In this document: positions 51,401-63,990 of the stretch, in pieces
Numbering within the stretch: the stretch's first letter is position 1
Layout: each line of letters starts with the position of its first letter
Source: Rotaria socialis
Lineage: Eukaryota > Rotifera > Eurotatoria > Philodinida > Philodinidae
Reading direction: 5' to 3'
Length of the DNA stretch: 64,000 nt
Assembly: GCA_905331475.1 (NCBI GenBank)
Contig: CAJNYU010002346.1
Coordinates: forward strand, 186,001-250,000
Made by a program: the position numbers and the translations under genes
Notes under the pieces: model-generated
What the model was told of the DNA's origin: nothing
Database searches by the model: none
Seen by the model: only the letters and a program-made list of their open reading frames with translations

Positions 51401-53744
51401 ATTGATTGGGAATATTTAAAGATATATTGTACTTCAATGAAGTTGAAATTGAAAGATAAGCTTGTTTGATACTTCACGAGTGCGCAAGTTAACCGATGAG
51501 AGACAAACTGTAGGATGAATAGGAATGAACTTATTTTATTGATTCTTCACAATAAGAAAAAAGACGAACCACCAGATTATAAATAGCTTCTTCTTCAACT
51601 ACTAGTGCACTATGGTTTAAAAAAGCGTTCGAGTACAACTATGATTATACAATTCAATCATAAATTTCCATTAACGGATATAAATCTGCTTACCAAATTT
51701 ACTATTTTGATTAAACATATTTCTTTAAAACTATATTATTTATAATTCATGCCATAATCAGTTTACCGTATAGAGAAAAATTATTTATTTTATTCATTCG
51801 ATCTCGTTTAAAATTCGAATTTTATTTTGCATGGATGGTTTTTGATCATTATAGAATTATTATTTACACATTTAACTAATATTATTCAGTTTTATTTATC
51901 GTGCTTGTTTTATACATGTTTTTCTTCGAGTATTAACGGTTTATACGATAAACATTAGGCAAGAACTACACCGGAAGTAATTCTAGTTTATTAATCTGTC
52001 TTATTATGTTCATTCAATAAAAGGAAGCAAGCATTTGTATCGTCTACAAATATGTATCTTTTATTCCTTTTGAGATTCTACAATATTTAAAATATTATAC
52101 AACTGATTAGAAACAAGTGCAACTAGTCTCTTTGAAAAAAAGAAGAAGAGCCTTGCTTTTAGTTAGTTTCAAATTCAACAAAAATATTGCAAATAGAGAG
52201 GAAGGAAGTTCGAAATCTATTGCATTATCATTTGTAAAACATCTGTATAATTAGTAAAAACAAGTCATCAGTTGCTTACGAACATGGAGAGTTTACGGAA
52301 AAAATGTGAATCACAGAAATCGACAGAAGGTTATTGGATAATTTTCTTTATAGAATATTAATAGGGGAAATATTTATGGTCAAATTTACTTTTCTTCTCT
52401 AATAAAAGATTCATGTTATGGCTATCGATTAGTATTGATAGGAGAGTATGGTTTCGTCAGATATTCTAATGAAGGATATGGAAAGTTATGTTGGATGTTG
52501 CTGTTGGGAAATATCGCTAGCTGATGACGCAAAACTGAATCATTCATCTGTTTGATGACTCTTCTAGCGAGACGTTTCAATGAGTGAATATCACAAAAAT
52601 GATTTTTGTGTTTATTTTTCATAAAATTGATCATTTTAATAATATCAACATTAAATTTATGAATTCATACTTGTCTTTGTATTCTTATAGAATGACCAGA
52701 GATTTTACATCGTACATTGAGATTCTTGTTTTATCAGATTCAATTGTATTTTTCGACAAGACGATCTACGATGATATAGTCGTAACTATGATTTTATTGT
52801 ATCTATGTAATTTTCGTACAATCGAAAACTTTTCAAAAGCGACTCATTTTTTACACATCTCTACATGACAAAAATCTAGGGTTTGTGTCCTTGACTTATT
52901 GTAAAGGAGATAAATGAACGTCGTGATCTTCTTCAAGAGGCCTAAATAAAAACAATTTCGAATTTGAAACTTGGCACAGCGATTGATAGACTTTACCGCG
53001 TATAGGTGTTTTTTATTTTTTCAAATGCTGTAGATCTTGTTTCGTCATTCCTATGGAAGAATAGAAATTTCACATAGGCTTGTCTTCTACATCATTCATA
53101 AAGACCCATGCATTTGATAGTCGAATTTCAAGGTAAAAGCGACCGAAAAGACATAAAAAAAATCACATTATGAACTATTCTTGTTAAGATTTGTCACAAT
53201 ACAAAGTTCACATCGAATTTAGAAGATCAGTTATTTTAAAGAAAAAAGATACGGAATTCATAAAAAAAAAACATCCTATGAAATTGCATTATTATTTCAG
53301 CAATGTACAAAGACCACAAATTTGCTTGAATCCAAAGAATACAGATACATTGAGTTAAAAATTGATTTATCAATCGAAGAACTTTAGGACGTGGTTTATT
53401 TGAAGAAGAAAAAAAATCTTTTTTTTTAATAGCTTGCATTCATATCATGTCATACATATATATTACTGATTTACTAATATTATTTATTATGAATCTTTAT
53501 ATTAGAATTTTATTAGTAACCATCAGCATTGGTTTAACTAGATTTTTCTGAGAAACTTGTTAACCATCAATAGTTCACTCATTTGAGACACTTGTGTGTT
53601 ATTATTTTCTAGAAACTCGATGCATATTTTGTCAACCGCGAAAGAAGTAAAAGGAGAAGGAAAAAATTTCGTTTTTTGTTGTGTGTTATTAATCGATATC
53701 ATATTTATTTGATATTATTGAAAAATAAAGCAGAAAAAAAATAT
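48469..53744. other. gene-free interval rich in microsatellites; probable long 5' region of the zinc-finger gene
   Basis: No coding exon seen. It contains GA/CT runs (49211-49237, 50042-50059, near 51228-51245), an AC run (50840-50856) and TA runs (near 48800-48818 and 50973-50990). Several minus-strand GTAAG or GTGAG donors (near 48930, 49120, 50668, 51190) suggest one or more non-coding first exons of the zinc-finger gene. The part nearest 53744 should hold the 3' end of RasGRF; a minus-strand AATAAA (TTTATT at about 53704-53709) lies some 40 bases past its stop. Confidence 0.4.
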
Positions 53745-56700
53745 TTAAACACCGAGATTTGTCATTCCAGCTCGAGATGCACGAGGCTCTAATTTTAATG
53801 AAAGGCCATAACATTGATCTTCAGATAATAATTGCGATGAATTCAATAAATAGGCACATACACGGGGATTATGTTTGATTTTAAATGGTGTTGATTGAAA
53901 ACGACGTATTTCACTGATAATATGTGTTTTCTAAACGAAAAAAACAAGAACAAATTTGATTATACTTATGTCAAACAATATGAAATAGTGAAGAATCATA
54001 GACCCGTGGCAGACCAGTAAGTCGGTGTGATCGCGATAGGGTAGGTCAATGAATTTCTTTCGTTGATATGAGCGGTTAATCTTACATGTCGTATATATTT
54101 TGCTTACAAATATATGAAGCTTATTTAATTTTCAAGGATGAAATTTGAATAGCATAAATTAGTTAAATATTTTAGTACCAACATTAAAGTTATTCTTACT
54201 CGTCGTCTCCTTTCATCTTGAGTTTATTCAACTTAATTTCAAACGGACGTTTCGTCTTGCAGATGTATTCATTAAGGAATATCATTTCACTCTCAATTAT
54301 AAAAATGTAAGCAAAATTTTTGACTCCGAGACTCGTGCAATTTTCTAATTCTTCTATATGAAATGTCTCGAGTGTTCACTTCATAAATATTCAATCTAGC
54401 GAAAATTCGTTCATTATAAACTTCTGCGTAATGTGAACATCTTGTTAGTGTGAACAGTATTAAAATCCCACCGGATGATCTCTCGGTCTTAAATACGTTT
54501 TAGCTCCAATCAACTAGCAAATAATTTTTCTTGGATGAACGTTTTTGTGTTTTGTTCATTTTCTGTTCAGACGCAACAAGTGTCTGTATACAATAATGAA
54601 CAATTTTTAATATTTTACGATTTGCGAGTTCATGGTTTAACCGAAATTAATAATTAATTCTATTCTTTCATGATCATGCTATTGGAGTAGAAAGAAAGAA
54701 AAAAACTCAGGCCTACTTCAATTGCACTTATGAATATTTCACTATAATATCTCTGAAACTTATGAGCGTCTTAAGTAAGAAAACAACTGAAGTTCTTGTC
54801 AGCACTTGAATGCACTTAAACCGTTAACAACATCCGTCGCCACATTGAATATATACTAGTAGTTGTTACAAATATTCACTTCCGTTTTGTTTTAGATGAG
54901 AAAGAGCACAGAAAAACAAATCTTATTTTCTATATATGTACTAACCATTCGCATTTTTGAAAAATTAACTGATTGACATTCCGATATATCTTGTGAGCTT
55001 TCTTCAATAAATGTTAAATCTGATAAATATAAACCAAGATAAGGTATACATGGTGGATCAACTCTATATAATGAAACAAAGAAAGAAAAACACTTCTTCG
55101 CTAGAAATTTTATTATTGAGAGTAGTCTATTTACTTCGTTAATGTATCGCGTAAATTCTTAAATTTTCCATCTGAATGAACAAGACTTTGAAGTTTGTTA
55201 ATAACGTGTTTACTCTGTTTCGATATACGGTCCCATGTTTGTTTTAAACGATAAACGGAACTATTAACAAATGCAGCCATTATTTGAAGAACACCATTAA
55301 AATTTCTTAAATAACGGCATATATCAGCAACAGTACCTGATAATAGTATAGAATTATAGAAAAGAAAAAATCTAAGGAAATTAAGGTTCTACCCCATTTT
55401 TCAATGCATTGAATACGATCATTGATTGTTGATTGGGATAAGATTTCGGTTATAACCAAACGGCACATCTATAGTGACGAAAGAAATCATTCGATTTTCT
55501 TTTGTATTTGGAAACAATTTTTATTTATTTATTTACTTCATTAAATCGTCGCGATATAAGCGCAACATTTGGTGCTAAATCATCACGACCCGGTTTCATC
55601 CAACCTTGTAAAAGTAGTTCTCTAGCAAAGAGAAATAGTTTGTTTAGTTAATAGTAAATAAAGGTTAATTCTTTTTTCTGTGATGAGAGAAAAATATCAA
55701 CAGACTAGAATCTACAGTGGAAATTCAAATTAATTTTCTGGTCATTTGGGCAAACGAAAACTCATAAAACAAAATAGAGAAAATAATTTCAAGAGCTCTT
55801 TCGAATCCATACAAATACGAATGCTCAATTCCTCACTGAGAACAACATATGAACAAAAATATCAGAATCCTTGAGTGTGAATCAGATCTAATCAGAAATC
55901 AACACATTGAATGATGCTTTACACCGCCTAGAAGATTCATATTAATCTCAAGGAAAACTATTTAGAGAATTTTTATCTTTATCACAGCAGCTATTCAAAG
56001 AAATGGCTTTCTTCCGCTTATCAATACACCGAACTATTCAAATTTAGATGAAAAGAGGATCTTGGTTGTGTATCTCATGAATATTAAATTTTCAATAGTG
56101 TTTCATCAATGAATATTTTGCTTTCATGTTATAAGTCTTGTCTTGATCTATCATGGAATGACGCATGTCTCGTTCTCTTGCTTCCGATTGCACTTTGCTA
56201 AGATATGTATCTTTCTAATCAGTAAGCGATTGCCTGTTTATCTTACTCGCTATCTAATGCACAAAATAATTTATGGTCGATTAATGTCATTTGTTCAGCT
56301 AAATCGGAAACAGCTATTTGTTCAAATGTTGCATTTGGATTCTTAAAATAAATTTAAACAAAAAACATAAATACATGAAAAAGAAAATTTTTATTTTCTA
56401 TACTTGTATGGGATGAAGAATTATACATAATTGCTTAGCGTTTTCCTCGGCTTCATTCGTTTCTAGCTGTTTTAAAATTCCAACGGCTGCTTTATGTTCA
56501 GCAGCAATTAAATGACCATTGACTAACATATCTTGAAGAAGTTCAAGGACCATCTGGAATTCAGTTAATTAAAAATATCATTTTCTTAGTTGTCTAAAAA
56601 TTCAATTTACCTCTTTTAATTTTGGATTCTTATGAAAATCCTATTTAGAAAAAAATAAAACAATTCAATAGATTAAATCATTTTCACATTACTCTTTCGA

Positions 56701-59700
56701 AATATCCGACAGTACTGTCTCAGCTATTTTAATTCTCATGAAAACAACTGAATGTAAATAAACAAATTCGTACTCACCAAAGGATGTTTTGTAAGCCAAT
56801 GTCTTAAAACGTTTAAAACTCTCATTGTAGACGCTGTATTAGCAATTGCACATTCATTGGCTCTTTGTTCTTTCGAAATCGATGCTAGAGGATTACCGGT
56901 CGTTGCCGATTGTGGCGATGATAAATTTCCACCTAACATTATTATTGTTATTAAAATAAATCACCGATAGAAATTATACAGTTTTACCTGGAGAACTCGC
57001 TAATCTTTCATTGCGCATCACTTTCGGTGATTCACCGGATGTTGCAACAGCAAATGCTTGTGTTGCAGCAGCTGAACTTATACGGCGACGAGATGAGCGT
57101 GATGATGTGACAACAACGCCAGGTAGAACTTTTTTATACGAACTTTCAGCAGCGTTACGTAAACTTTGACGTGGTGAGGAAAGAACTTCACTTAACCGTT
57201 TAGCTAAATAAAATTCTATATGTAAATATTTTTATTTACGTTTGTCAGCTTCTTACAAAGCCAAATCACATTTTGTGACGCTGTCTGATTTGCTTGTGCA
57301 GCAGTTGCAGCTGTATTTGAATCAACTCTTGATTGCTGTTGCACTGATGGACTGTCATCTTTTTCCGTATGTAAAACACTTTTCTCATCCTAAACGCACA
57401 CAGAGAGAGAGAGAGAAATAAAACATAAATATTAATGGAAACTTTAATTTAGTCAAATATACTTTATTAGCATTGATTATTTGATTAGTGTCTGAAAAAC
57501 GTATACGAGTTTTTGAATTTCGCGATGTTGATTCGATATCTAACGAAGGTTCGTTGGATATTTCCGATGATGGGAAATCGAAGAGTTTCTCTAAGGAGTC
57601 AAATTCACTTTTGGTGGTTTTACGACTTAGTTCTTCATGAGTGCCATTTTGTTTCAAATCTACTGACAATTTTTTGACCTTTAATTGTGATTGAGTATCA
57701 CGATGTAGCGCATCTACATCAGAAAATGTTTCCGATGATGCTAGTGGTGCCAATGGAGGGTGTAATTGATCGTTTGAATCATCAATATCAATCGATGGAA
57801 TCGTTGGCAGTAGAGAAAATCCTTCATTAGATTTTACCAATAATTCTAAACAACAAATCAAAAAATGATAAAAGTATCCTATAAAAAACTAGGTTCATCA
57901 TATTTTGAAAACGTCTCGAGCAAAAAAAGCTTCGATTTTGATGACTATTGTGTTAGTATATTTTTAATAGGGTTTCTCTATTCTCAAATATTGTAATTTA
58001 ATTTCCGGCACGATTATAATTGGTCACAAACGTCATTTGGAAATATACGAGAGTTCGAAGAGAAAAGTTAAAACAAAACTAGTAGATTGCATTTGTGCAA
58101 TTATGCTTTAATAAATTTCTCTCAAAAAATGTATCAAAAATAAATTTACTTTTATCAATAGTTTTCTTCGCTGTTGTTGCCATTATAGTCGCTTCGCTTT
58201 GTTCAATACCTGAAAAAACAGTTGAATATTAAATGAAATAATTATGTAAAGTTTTATTTTGGCCCCGCCAAAATGTACCTGTATGTGAAAGCCTTCTTGG
58301 ATCATGATCTTGTTCCGAAGTATCAGCGACAGATGTTTCAGGAACTGATGTAAACAGAAATCAAATAGAATGGTCAACTTTTTTTAGAATTCGACAATCT
58401 AACCTGCTGGTACTTGTCGTGTTAATTCAGTGTCTTGTTCATTTATTTTAGCTTGTTTTGCTCTTAGAAAACAAAAGGAAAAGATCAATAAATTGAATGA
58501 TTTTTTTTTTAAGTAAATCCTACTTATTTTGTTCATCATTTTTTTGTGTAGTCGTTCCATCCGTTTCAGTGGTATGATCAAGAGATGTTTGTGGTGATGA
58601 TTTATAGATTCGTATTAATGTTTCCATAACTGTATAAGCGTCAGTATAGAGTCTATATGTTAATAGAAACGTATTTAAGAAATCAATTGATAAAAAACGT
58701 AAATCTGTTAAACGTTCAACTAAACGTTCAACTGTTGCATGACGAATCTAAAACACAAAAAAAAACCAACATGATCGATTATAATAAGAGAAATATTGAT
58801 TCTTTTTTTCTTCTACCTGTGGTATTTTACATGAATCAAGTGTTTTGCAATATTTGATTCCTGAATCATCTTTATATAATTTTGCATCAAATCTAGAAAA
58901 ATCAAGACAATCGAATATGAAGAAAAATAGCTTTGTTTTATTTACTTGACAGATTCAGGAGCAATAACAGATGATTCATTACGAAATGTCCCTGAAAGTA
59001 AGTTACTATAACGAAGATTTTGTAAACATTGTGCTATGTCGCTACACCATTCAGATTTATGATTTTCATCATTAGCAATTAATGTTGTCGAATACGATGG
59101 TTGATCACGTGGTTCAACAATCAAACGAAATAGACGACTTATATAACTATCAAATTCACCATTTTTAAGATCTATTGTACTAGTAGAATTTGAATCATCG
59201 GTAGCTTCATCGTCGGCGACGGATAATGGTATATATTGTGGATCAGTACTGATATCGTCAACAAGTGTTACTTCAGCTAATGCAATCACACCACAACTCT
59301 AATAATATAGATATGTATATTCATAAAAATATAATGAAGAAAATTATACTTTAACAAGATGTAATTTTCCATTTGAAGCTCGTGTTGTTATAATAAGATG
59401 ATTAGAAAACAGATAACATTGAACAACTATTTCATTTCGACGAATTTCTCGTGCAGATAATTTTTGATTAAGACCTTGTTTAACTTTATCCCCAGTCCAT
59501 AATACAAGACCACCTGAAACGAAACGAAACAAAATCATATAACTTATTGTTCTAGATTATCTTTCAAGACTAGAACAGTAGAATTTTTATTGCGATACAT
59601 TAGTAATTGAACTAATTTGACAAGTTAAAAGCAAAAACATTATTATTCAGTATATTCACAGAGCATGTCGCACCTCTATGTACGTTATTTAATTATTACA

Positions 59701-62274
59701 AGTGTACTAGAAATATGGGCCATTTTCATATCAATTTGAGTTTGTTTTATCATGAATAAATTTGACAAGTGACATACCTTTTCTTTTTAAATCAACTTAA
59801 ACGTCGCTTTTGCTCGTTATCCAAACTGACAGTACATTTCACATGGCTGAGACGAACTCGAACAGTTCAGCATTTTTGTTTTATCTCCGCGCAACAAAGA
59901 TAGTAAGGAGGTGTAGAGTTTGTTCTTGTAGAACTTTATTTTAGTCAATCTTTTCTGAATGAAATCAATGAGTTTTGTCAAGATTATGCACTTTTATATG
60001 CCATAAAATATTAAATTTCAATAACGTTATATTTCTACGAAAAATATTGTTTTATTTTTGACTTGAGAAAATTAGCATATGTACCAAAACATATTTCAAG
60101 CAAGTTCAATATAGAATAGAACGTCAAAAAGAAGTTTTCCTATTAGATATCAATAGATCATGCAATATCAAGGATATGTTTTCTATCAAATGCAATTATT
60201 TTTGAGTATCATTCTATGATGTTTACAGATAGACACTTCTATCTCATTTGTCGTGTTTAAAAATTTATTCGAAATTTTTTATCAGCGATTTTCTAACTGA
60301 TGATATTGGCTTAATTCTGAGTTGTTTGTAATCAATGAATGTTTTTAATCATGCTTGTGATTAATAAATAATTCTTTTTCTGTCATGAATAAAAATTATC
60401 AGTTGTACGAAACTCGGTTAAACGACATGGTTCGATTGCAAACAATGACTTATTATAAAAAACGCAATTATAATAATCGGTGATGCGAAATTTTCTGCGT
60501 AATATATTCTTTTATTTTTGATCGATTACGGGAGTAAACTGGAAATCTAAAGCATTCAACTAGAAATAGAACTTTGTACTTGTTTGGAATAAAAGTCGTC
60601 CAATGACATAAAACTTCTAGATTACAAATTGTAAAGGTAGCTCTGAAAGTTTAAAAAGTCAAGTAAGAAAAATATTTAGGGAACAGAAAAACGTCTGAGA
60701 TAGAAATTTAATCTATAGAAAATACTTTTGAACTAAATGAACTTATCATATTTTTTTTTGCGATATTTTTTATTGGAAATTAGAAGTTTACTAGTTGATT
60801 CATTTATTTTTCCCTAATTTTATAAAGGACTCTTTTATTCATTTAGCAAAAAAATACACCGTGCTAATAGAAAGTATAATTCTCAAGAGTGTTTACTGTA
60901 AAACATAGTATGACTAAGCTTAATCAATCACTTCTATAATGACAGTAAGAAAGCGCTGAGGAAAACAACAGCATACAATTAATTTGAAATGATTTAGAAT
61001 AAGACTTGCCGTTTCTTAATCGCTTAACTCAACTTCCTACGACCAGATTTTATTGTCAAAGTCTCTCACAATGAACTGATTACTGTTTCCCAGTGAATTT
61101 CATACAAATTCTGAATTTATATTTAAAGCAGACATGAAAATCTGATTCCAAACTGATTAATTATCTGGAAACGTTTACATCATCTAGAATTTTTTTAAAT
61201 ATTTACCTTGCCGACAAAGTACTTGATTAACGTCCAGTAAAACATCGCATCCTTCAGCTATTGATCGTTCGATAGCTAAATTAGCTCTGATATGTTCGGT
61301 TTCTGATACTTCATCATGCATGATCTAATTTTAAAAGAGAACAAAAGATGAAGATTCCTTTCAATTATAAAATCTATTAATAATCTAATTTACTTTTGAA
61401 AGTTCTTCAAGTTTATCTTTTGCTTGTTCAAGTTTTTCTCGTTCAACATGTACATGTGGTGTGTGTGATAGACAATTTACCAGCGTGATGATATAATATG
61501 GAATCTATTTAATTACAAAAAGAAAAAATCATATATATGAAAAATAATCTTTCTTTTGAAATAACAAACTCGATTCATAGGTAAAACTAATAATGTTTCA
61601 AGTGTTAATCCTTCACATGCTGCTTTTGTTTCACATCGTTCTAGAAATTTATTAAATTCTGGATTGCTAAGTTTACATTCGACTAAATTCTAAATCAACC
61701 AAAATCAATAGATAAATACTATCAATGTCTTTTTCTTTATTTCTACCTGTAAACTATAGTGATGATTGCGAACATATTCTAAATAAATATGTAACATCGA
61801 TATAAACATATCGAATAGATCACCTAAAAGCAAATGGAAAATGTATACAAAGTAAAAATTGCCGTTAATCTCTCTTATACCGGTATAAAATGTTGGCCAC
61901 TGTTCTAATTTTTTTGATAATCCTTTATAGAAAATTTGATGAAGAAAAAGAATTATTTCGCTAGAAAATTAATTAAAAGATTTATTTGTTTACTATAAAA
62001 TAAATAAATTTAAAAAGAAAAAACCTATTCAGAAATATTGAATTAGCATCTTCATGTGTGATTAGTGGCTTTTTTGAACTGGCGGCTAAAAATAATTATT
62101 CAACTCCTTTATTATTTTTATTATTATTATTTAATATATATTTGTTTACCCATTCGAAATGGTCGAACGTAATTCGCAACCAGAATTTCTAGTTGATGAA
62201 CGTATTCTCGTTCACTTTCAACCAAATTAAATATAATATTATTACGTTTACGCATCATTTCCGCATGCGGAGAA
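53745..62274 (-). CDS. RASGRF: RasGRF-type guanine nucleotide exchange factor (DH-PH-REM-CDC25), 5' end outside the window
   Basis: Twenty-six exons join in phase to 1173 residues. In transcript order: 62274-62150, 62085-62025, 61960-61881, 61823-61747, 61689-61570, 61504-61394, 61324-61207, 59513-59350, 59298-58946, 58892-58817, 58747-58524, 58462-58404, 58344-58279, 58209-58150, 57845-57463, 57389-57257, 57203-56988, 56932-56778, 56640-56611, 56553-56404, 56341-56247, 55621-55537, 55468-55393, 55336-55135, 55063-54946, 53930-53745. The DH domain ([17 protein letters not shown] to [15 protein letters not shown]) activates Rho-type GTPases. A PH domain ([20 protein letters not shown]) follows. 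The REM segment ([20 protein letters not shown]) is almost identical to vertebrate RasGRF. The CDC25 domain ([44 protein letters not shown]) activates Ras. The first PH, coiled-coil and IQ segments must lie in exons beyond the right edge. The [19 protein letters not shown] stretch is specific to RasGRF1/2. Confidence 0.95.
59514..61206 (-). other. 1.7-kb RasGRF intron between the DH and PH exons
   Basis: The longest intron of the visible gene, flanked by GTAAAT at 61206 and a TTTCAG acceptor at 59514. It is AT-rich and I see no gene or repeat inside it. Two other RasGRF introns are unusually long, 53931-54945 (about 1 kb) and 55622-56246 (0.6 kb); the others are mostly 45-90 bp. Confidence 0.8.
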
Positions 62275-62937
62275 CTAAAGAAATAAATATAAAACTCTTG
62301 AGCGTTTTAAGATTTCATGAATGATCGATGATAGCTCTGTCAAACAAAGGAAATAACATATTCCAAAGGGGGTACTTTCAGTCGTTTCAGATACTTTCCT
62401 AGAATAGCTCATAAGAATATTTCGAGGCTGTTAGCATAGATAACGTTGTCATTAATAGAGCACATCACAATACTAACATGCAAAGGAAACTCATGAATAC
62501 TTTAAGGTAGAAGATATTGGTCTAGGGAAGGAGAGAGAGAGAGAGCAAAAACTAATATTCATTTTTTTAAATTAAACATAAGTTAGATAGAACTTAAAAC
62601 ATATATTTTGCAGCCACTAAGTAATATTAGAATTGTTGGTGGCTATCTTTCATTACACATGAATGAAATGATTCTAATACTTCGAGAAATCTTATAGATG
62701 CATTGTGTTTTAATGATGTTTCAACTATGAATTCTTTGGTAGACGTTGCTAGAAGGGGAATCATGATGGACATCTTAAAATCGTTTTTGTATAAATTGAA
62801 GTTTCAATCGGATAGAATTTAAAGAGGTCATTCGATACAAGCCATTCTCCAATATTTCTACTTTCGTAGGCATGAATTACATACTAGAGATATAGGCAGA
62901 CTACTATCTTTTCATTCAATCCTTCCCAGATCGAGCA

Positions 62938-63044
62938 ATCCGACAGTAGGCACCTATCGGAACCCATCCGATCCGACTGGAATCCAATAGAATTGTATCG
63001 GATTGTAGGATATTTCCAGGTTCCGATCGGATCCGATGTCGGAT
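62938..63044. repeat. imperfect 107-bp palindrome (hairpin element)
   Basis: Three nested inverted matches share one centre near 62992: ATCCGACA with TGTCGGAT (62938, 63037), CCTATCGGAAC with GTTCCGATCGG (62953, 63020), and AATCCAATA with TATCGGATT (62981, 62996). It is richer in G and C than its surroundings. This is most likely a MITE or another foldback element. Confidence 0.65.
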
Positions 63045-63360
63045 CAGTCGACCTGGGTTTACACATCTGACTTATGCACAAACAGTATAAAGCCAATGAT
63101 CTTATACTTAATGCTTTTCATGTTTCGTTCGTCATTGGTTACTAATCTATTTTTCGGTGTATGAAGTCACGCATCTATGACAATTCGTTAAGCTATAAAA
63201 TAGTTCATGCGTTAGAGGAAACAAAACGAAAACTAGAAAATGTATTGGTCTCACAGCGGCCCAAAAGATTTCTTAGTCTTGTTTGCTCAAGATGAATGAG
63301 ATTGCTAAAAAATCGCTTAATTATAATACGGCTACATATTAATTGCGGGCAAAAATTAAG

Positions 63361-63444
63361 CCAATTAGTGAAAAATGACCGCAATTTGGAACGAGTGAAA
63401 TTTTTTTTTTATTGTGTTTCCAAATTTCGGTCATTTTCTAATTG
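63361..63444. repeat. palindromic repeat upstream of the FLYWCH ORF
   Basis: The left arm (63361-63392, containing AATGACCGCAATTTGGAA) is inverted at 63416-63444 (containing TTCCAAATTTCGGTCATTTT), with a T-rich loop between. A third copy of the left-arm sequence, in the same orientation, lies at 63962-63990, just beyond the ORF. The ORF is therefore bracketed by copies of one element. Confidence 0.75.
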
Positions 63445-63520
63445 ATTAGTTATTGCGAAATCGGATTATGATTGATAAATATAAGAGGATGAGAAAGAGA
63501 GTGATATTTCATTTAATACA

Positions 63521-63877
63521 ATGGATACTACTAAGTTCACTTGGTCATCAACTCAAAAAGAAGAAAAAGCACTTTTGTACAAGAATTATTTATATCGATT
63601 GCGACGTGAAAACCAAAATGGTTCATTCGTATATGTTTGTACAAATAAGCCCTGTCCTCGTGTTATTACTTTAAAAAACGATGCAATCATACAGTGTGAT
63701 CTTACACGTCATAATCATGACCCAAGACTTGCCAAGGATCTACAAAATGTATTTACTGGATTAAAACGTCGTGTAATAACTGATGTTGATCAGTCCATAG
63801 GCAAAACTTACGAAGAAGTAAAAAGATTTGTGAGTGATAATTTTATCTCGGGTATAACAAAAATTATCGAGAAGTAA
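63521..63877 (+). CDS. FLYWCH-type zinc finger protein, probably a fragment derived from a MULE transposase
   Basis: A single open frame of 118 residues starting at ATG 63521. The N-terminal 68 residues show the FLYWCH pattern: YKNYLYRLRRE, an aromatic-Val-Cys at 40, Cys45, and the pair H64-x-H66 in TRHNHDP. The canonical Trp before the first Cys is replaced (VYVC). After the finger, the LKRRVITDV...TYEEVKRFV stretch recalls the segment between the FLYWCH finger and the catalytic domain of Mutator-like transposases. No catalytic domain follows. It lies on the strand opposite to RasGRF, probably inside one of its introns, between repeat copies. It may be a domesticated gene or a decayed element; rotifer genomes contain many FLYWCH genes. 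Confidence 0.75.
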   Translation: MDTTKFTWSSTQKEEKALLYKNYLYRLRRENQNGSFVYVCTNKPCPRVITLKNDAIIQCDLTRHNHDPRLAKDLQNVFTGLKRRVITDVDQSIGKTYEEVKRFVSDNFISGITKIIEK

Positions 63878-63961
63878 TGTAATTTTTTGCGTTCATGTAT
63901 TGGTCGTATCAATTAATAAATATATACATATGTAGCAATCATTTTATGTTTGTTGATTGCT

Positions 63962-63990
63962 TAATTGGAAAGTGACCGCAATTTGGAAAC
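63962..63990. repeat. third copy of the GACCGCAATTTGGAA repeat, downstream of the FLYWCH ORF
   Basis: This copy matches the left arm of the palindrome at 63361-63392, including the preceding AATT. The window ends ten bases later, so it cannot be seen whether this copy is also followed by an inverted partner. Confidence 0.8.

Larger units (their letters stand above)
62275..63520. other. probable upstream RasGRF intron, with a hairpin element
   Basis: The first mapped RasGRF exon starts at an acceptor and inside a codon, so the gene continues to the right and this stretch is presumably intron. No RasGRF exon was found in it. It carries the 107-bp palindrome at 62938-63044 and the palindromic repeat at 63361-63444. 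Confidence 0.5.

Noticed and set aside
60420-60450. GGTTCGATT, resembling a tRNA B box
   Set aside because: No matching A box, acceptor stem or cloverleaf could be traced around it; no tRNA was found anywhere in the window.
62884-63096. Minus-strand 70-codon open frame
   Set aside because: It runs through the 107-bp palindrome; its content is explained by that repeat.
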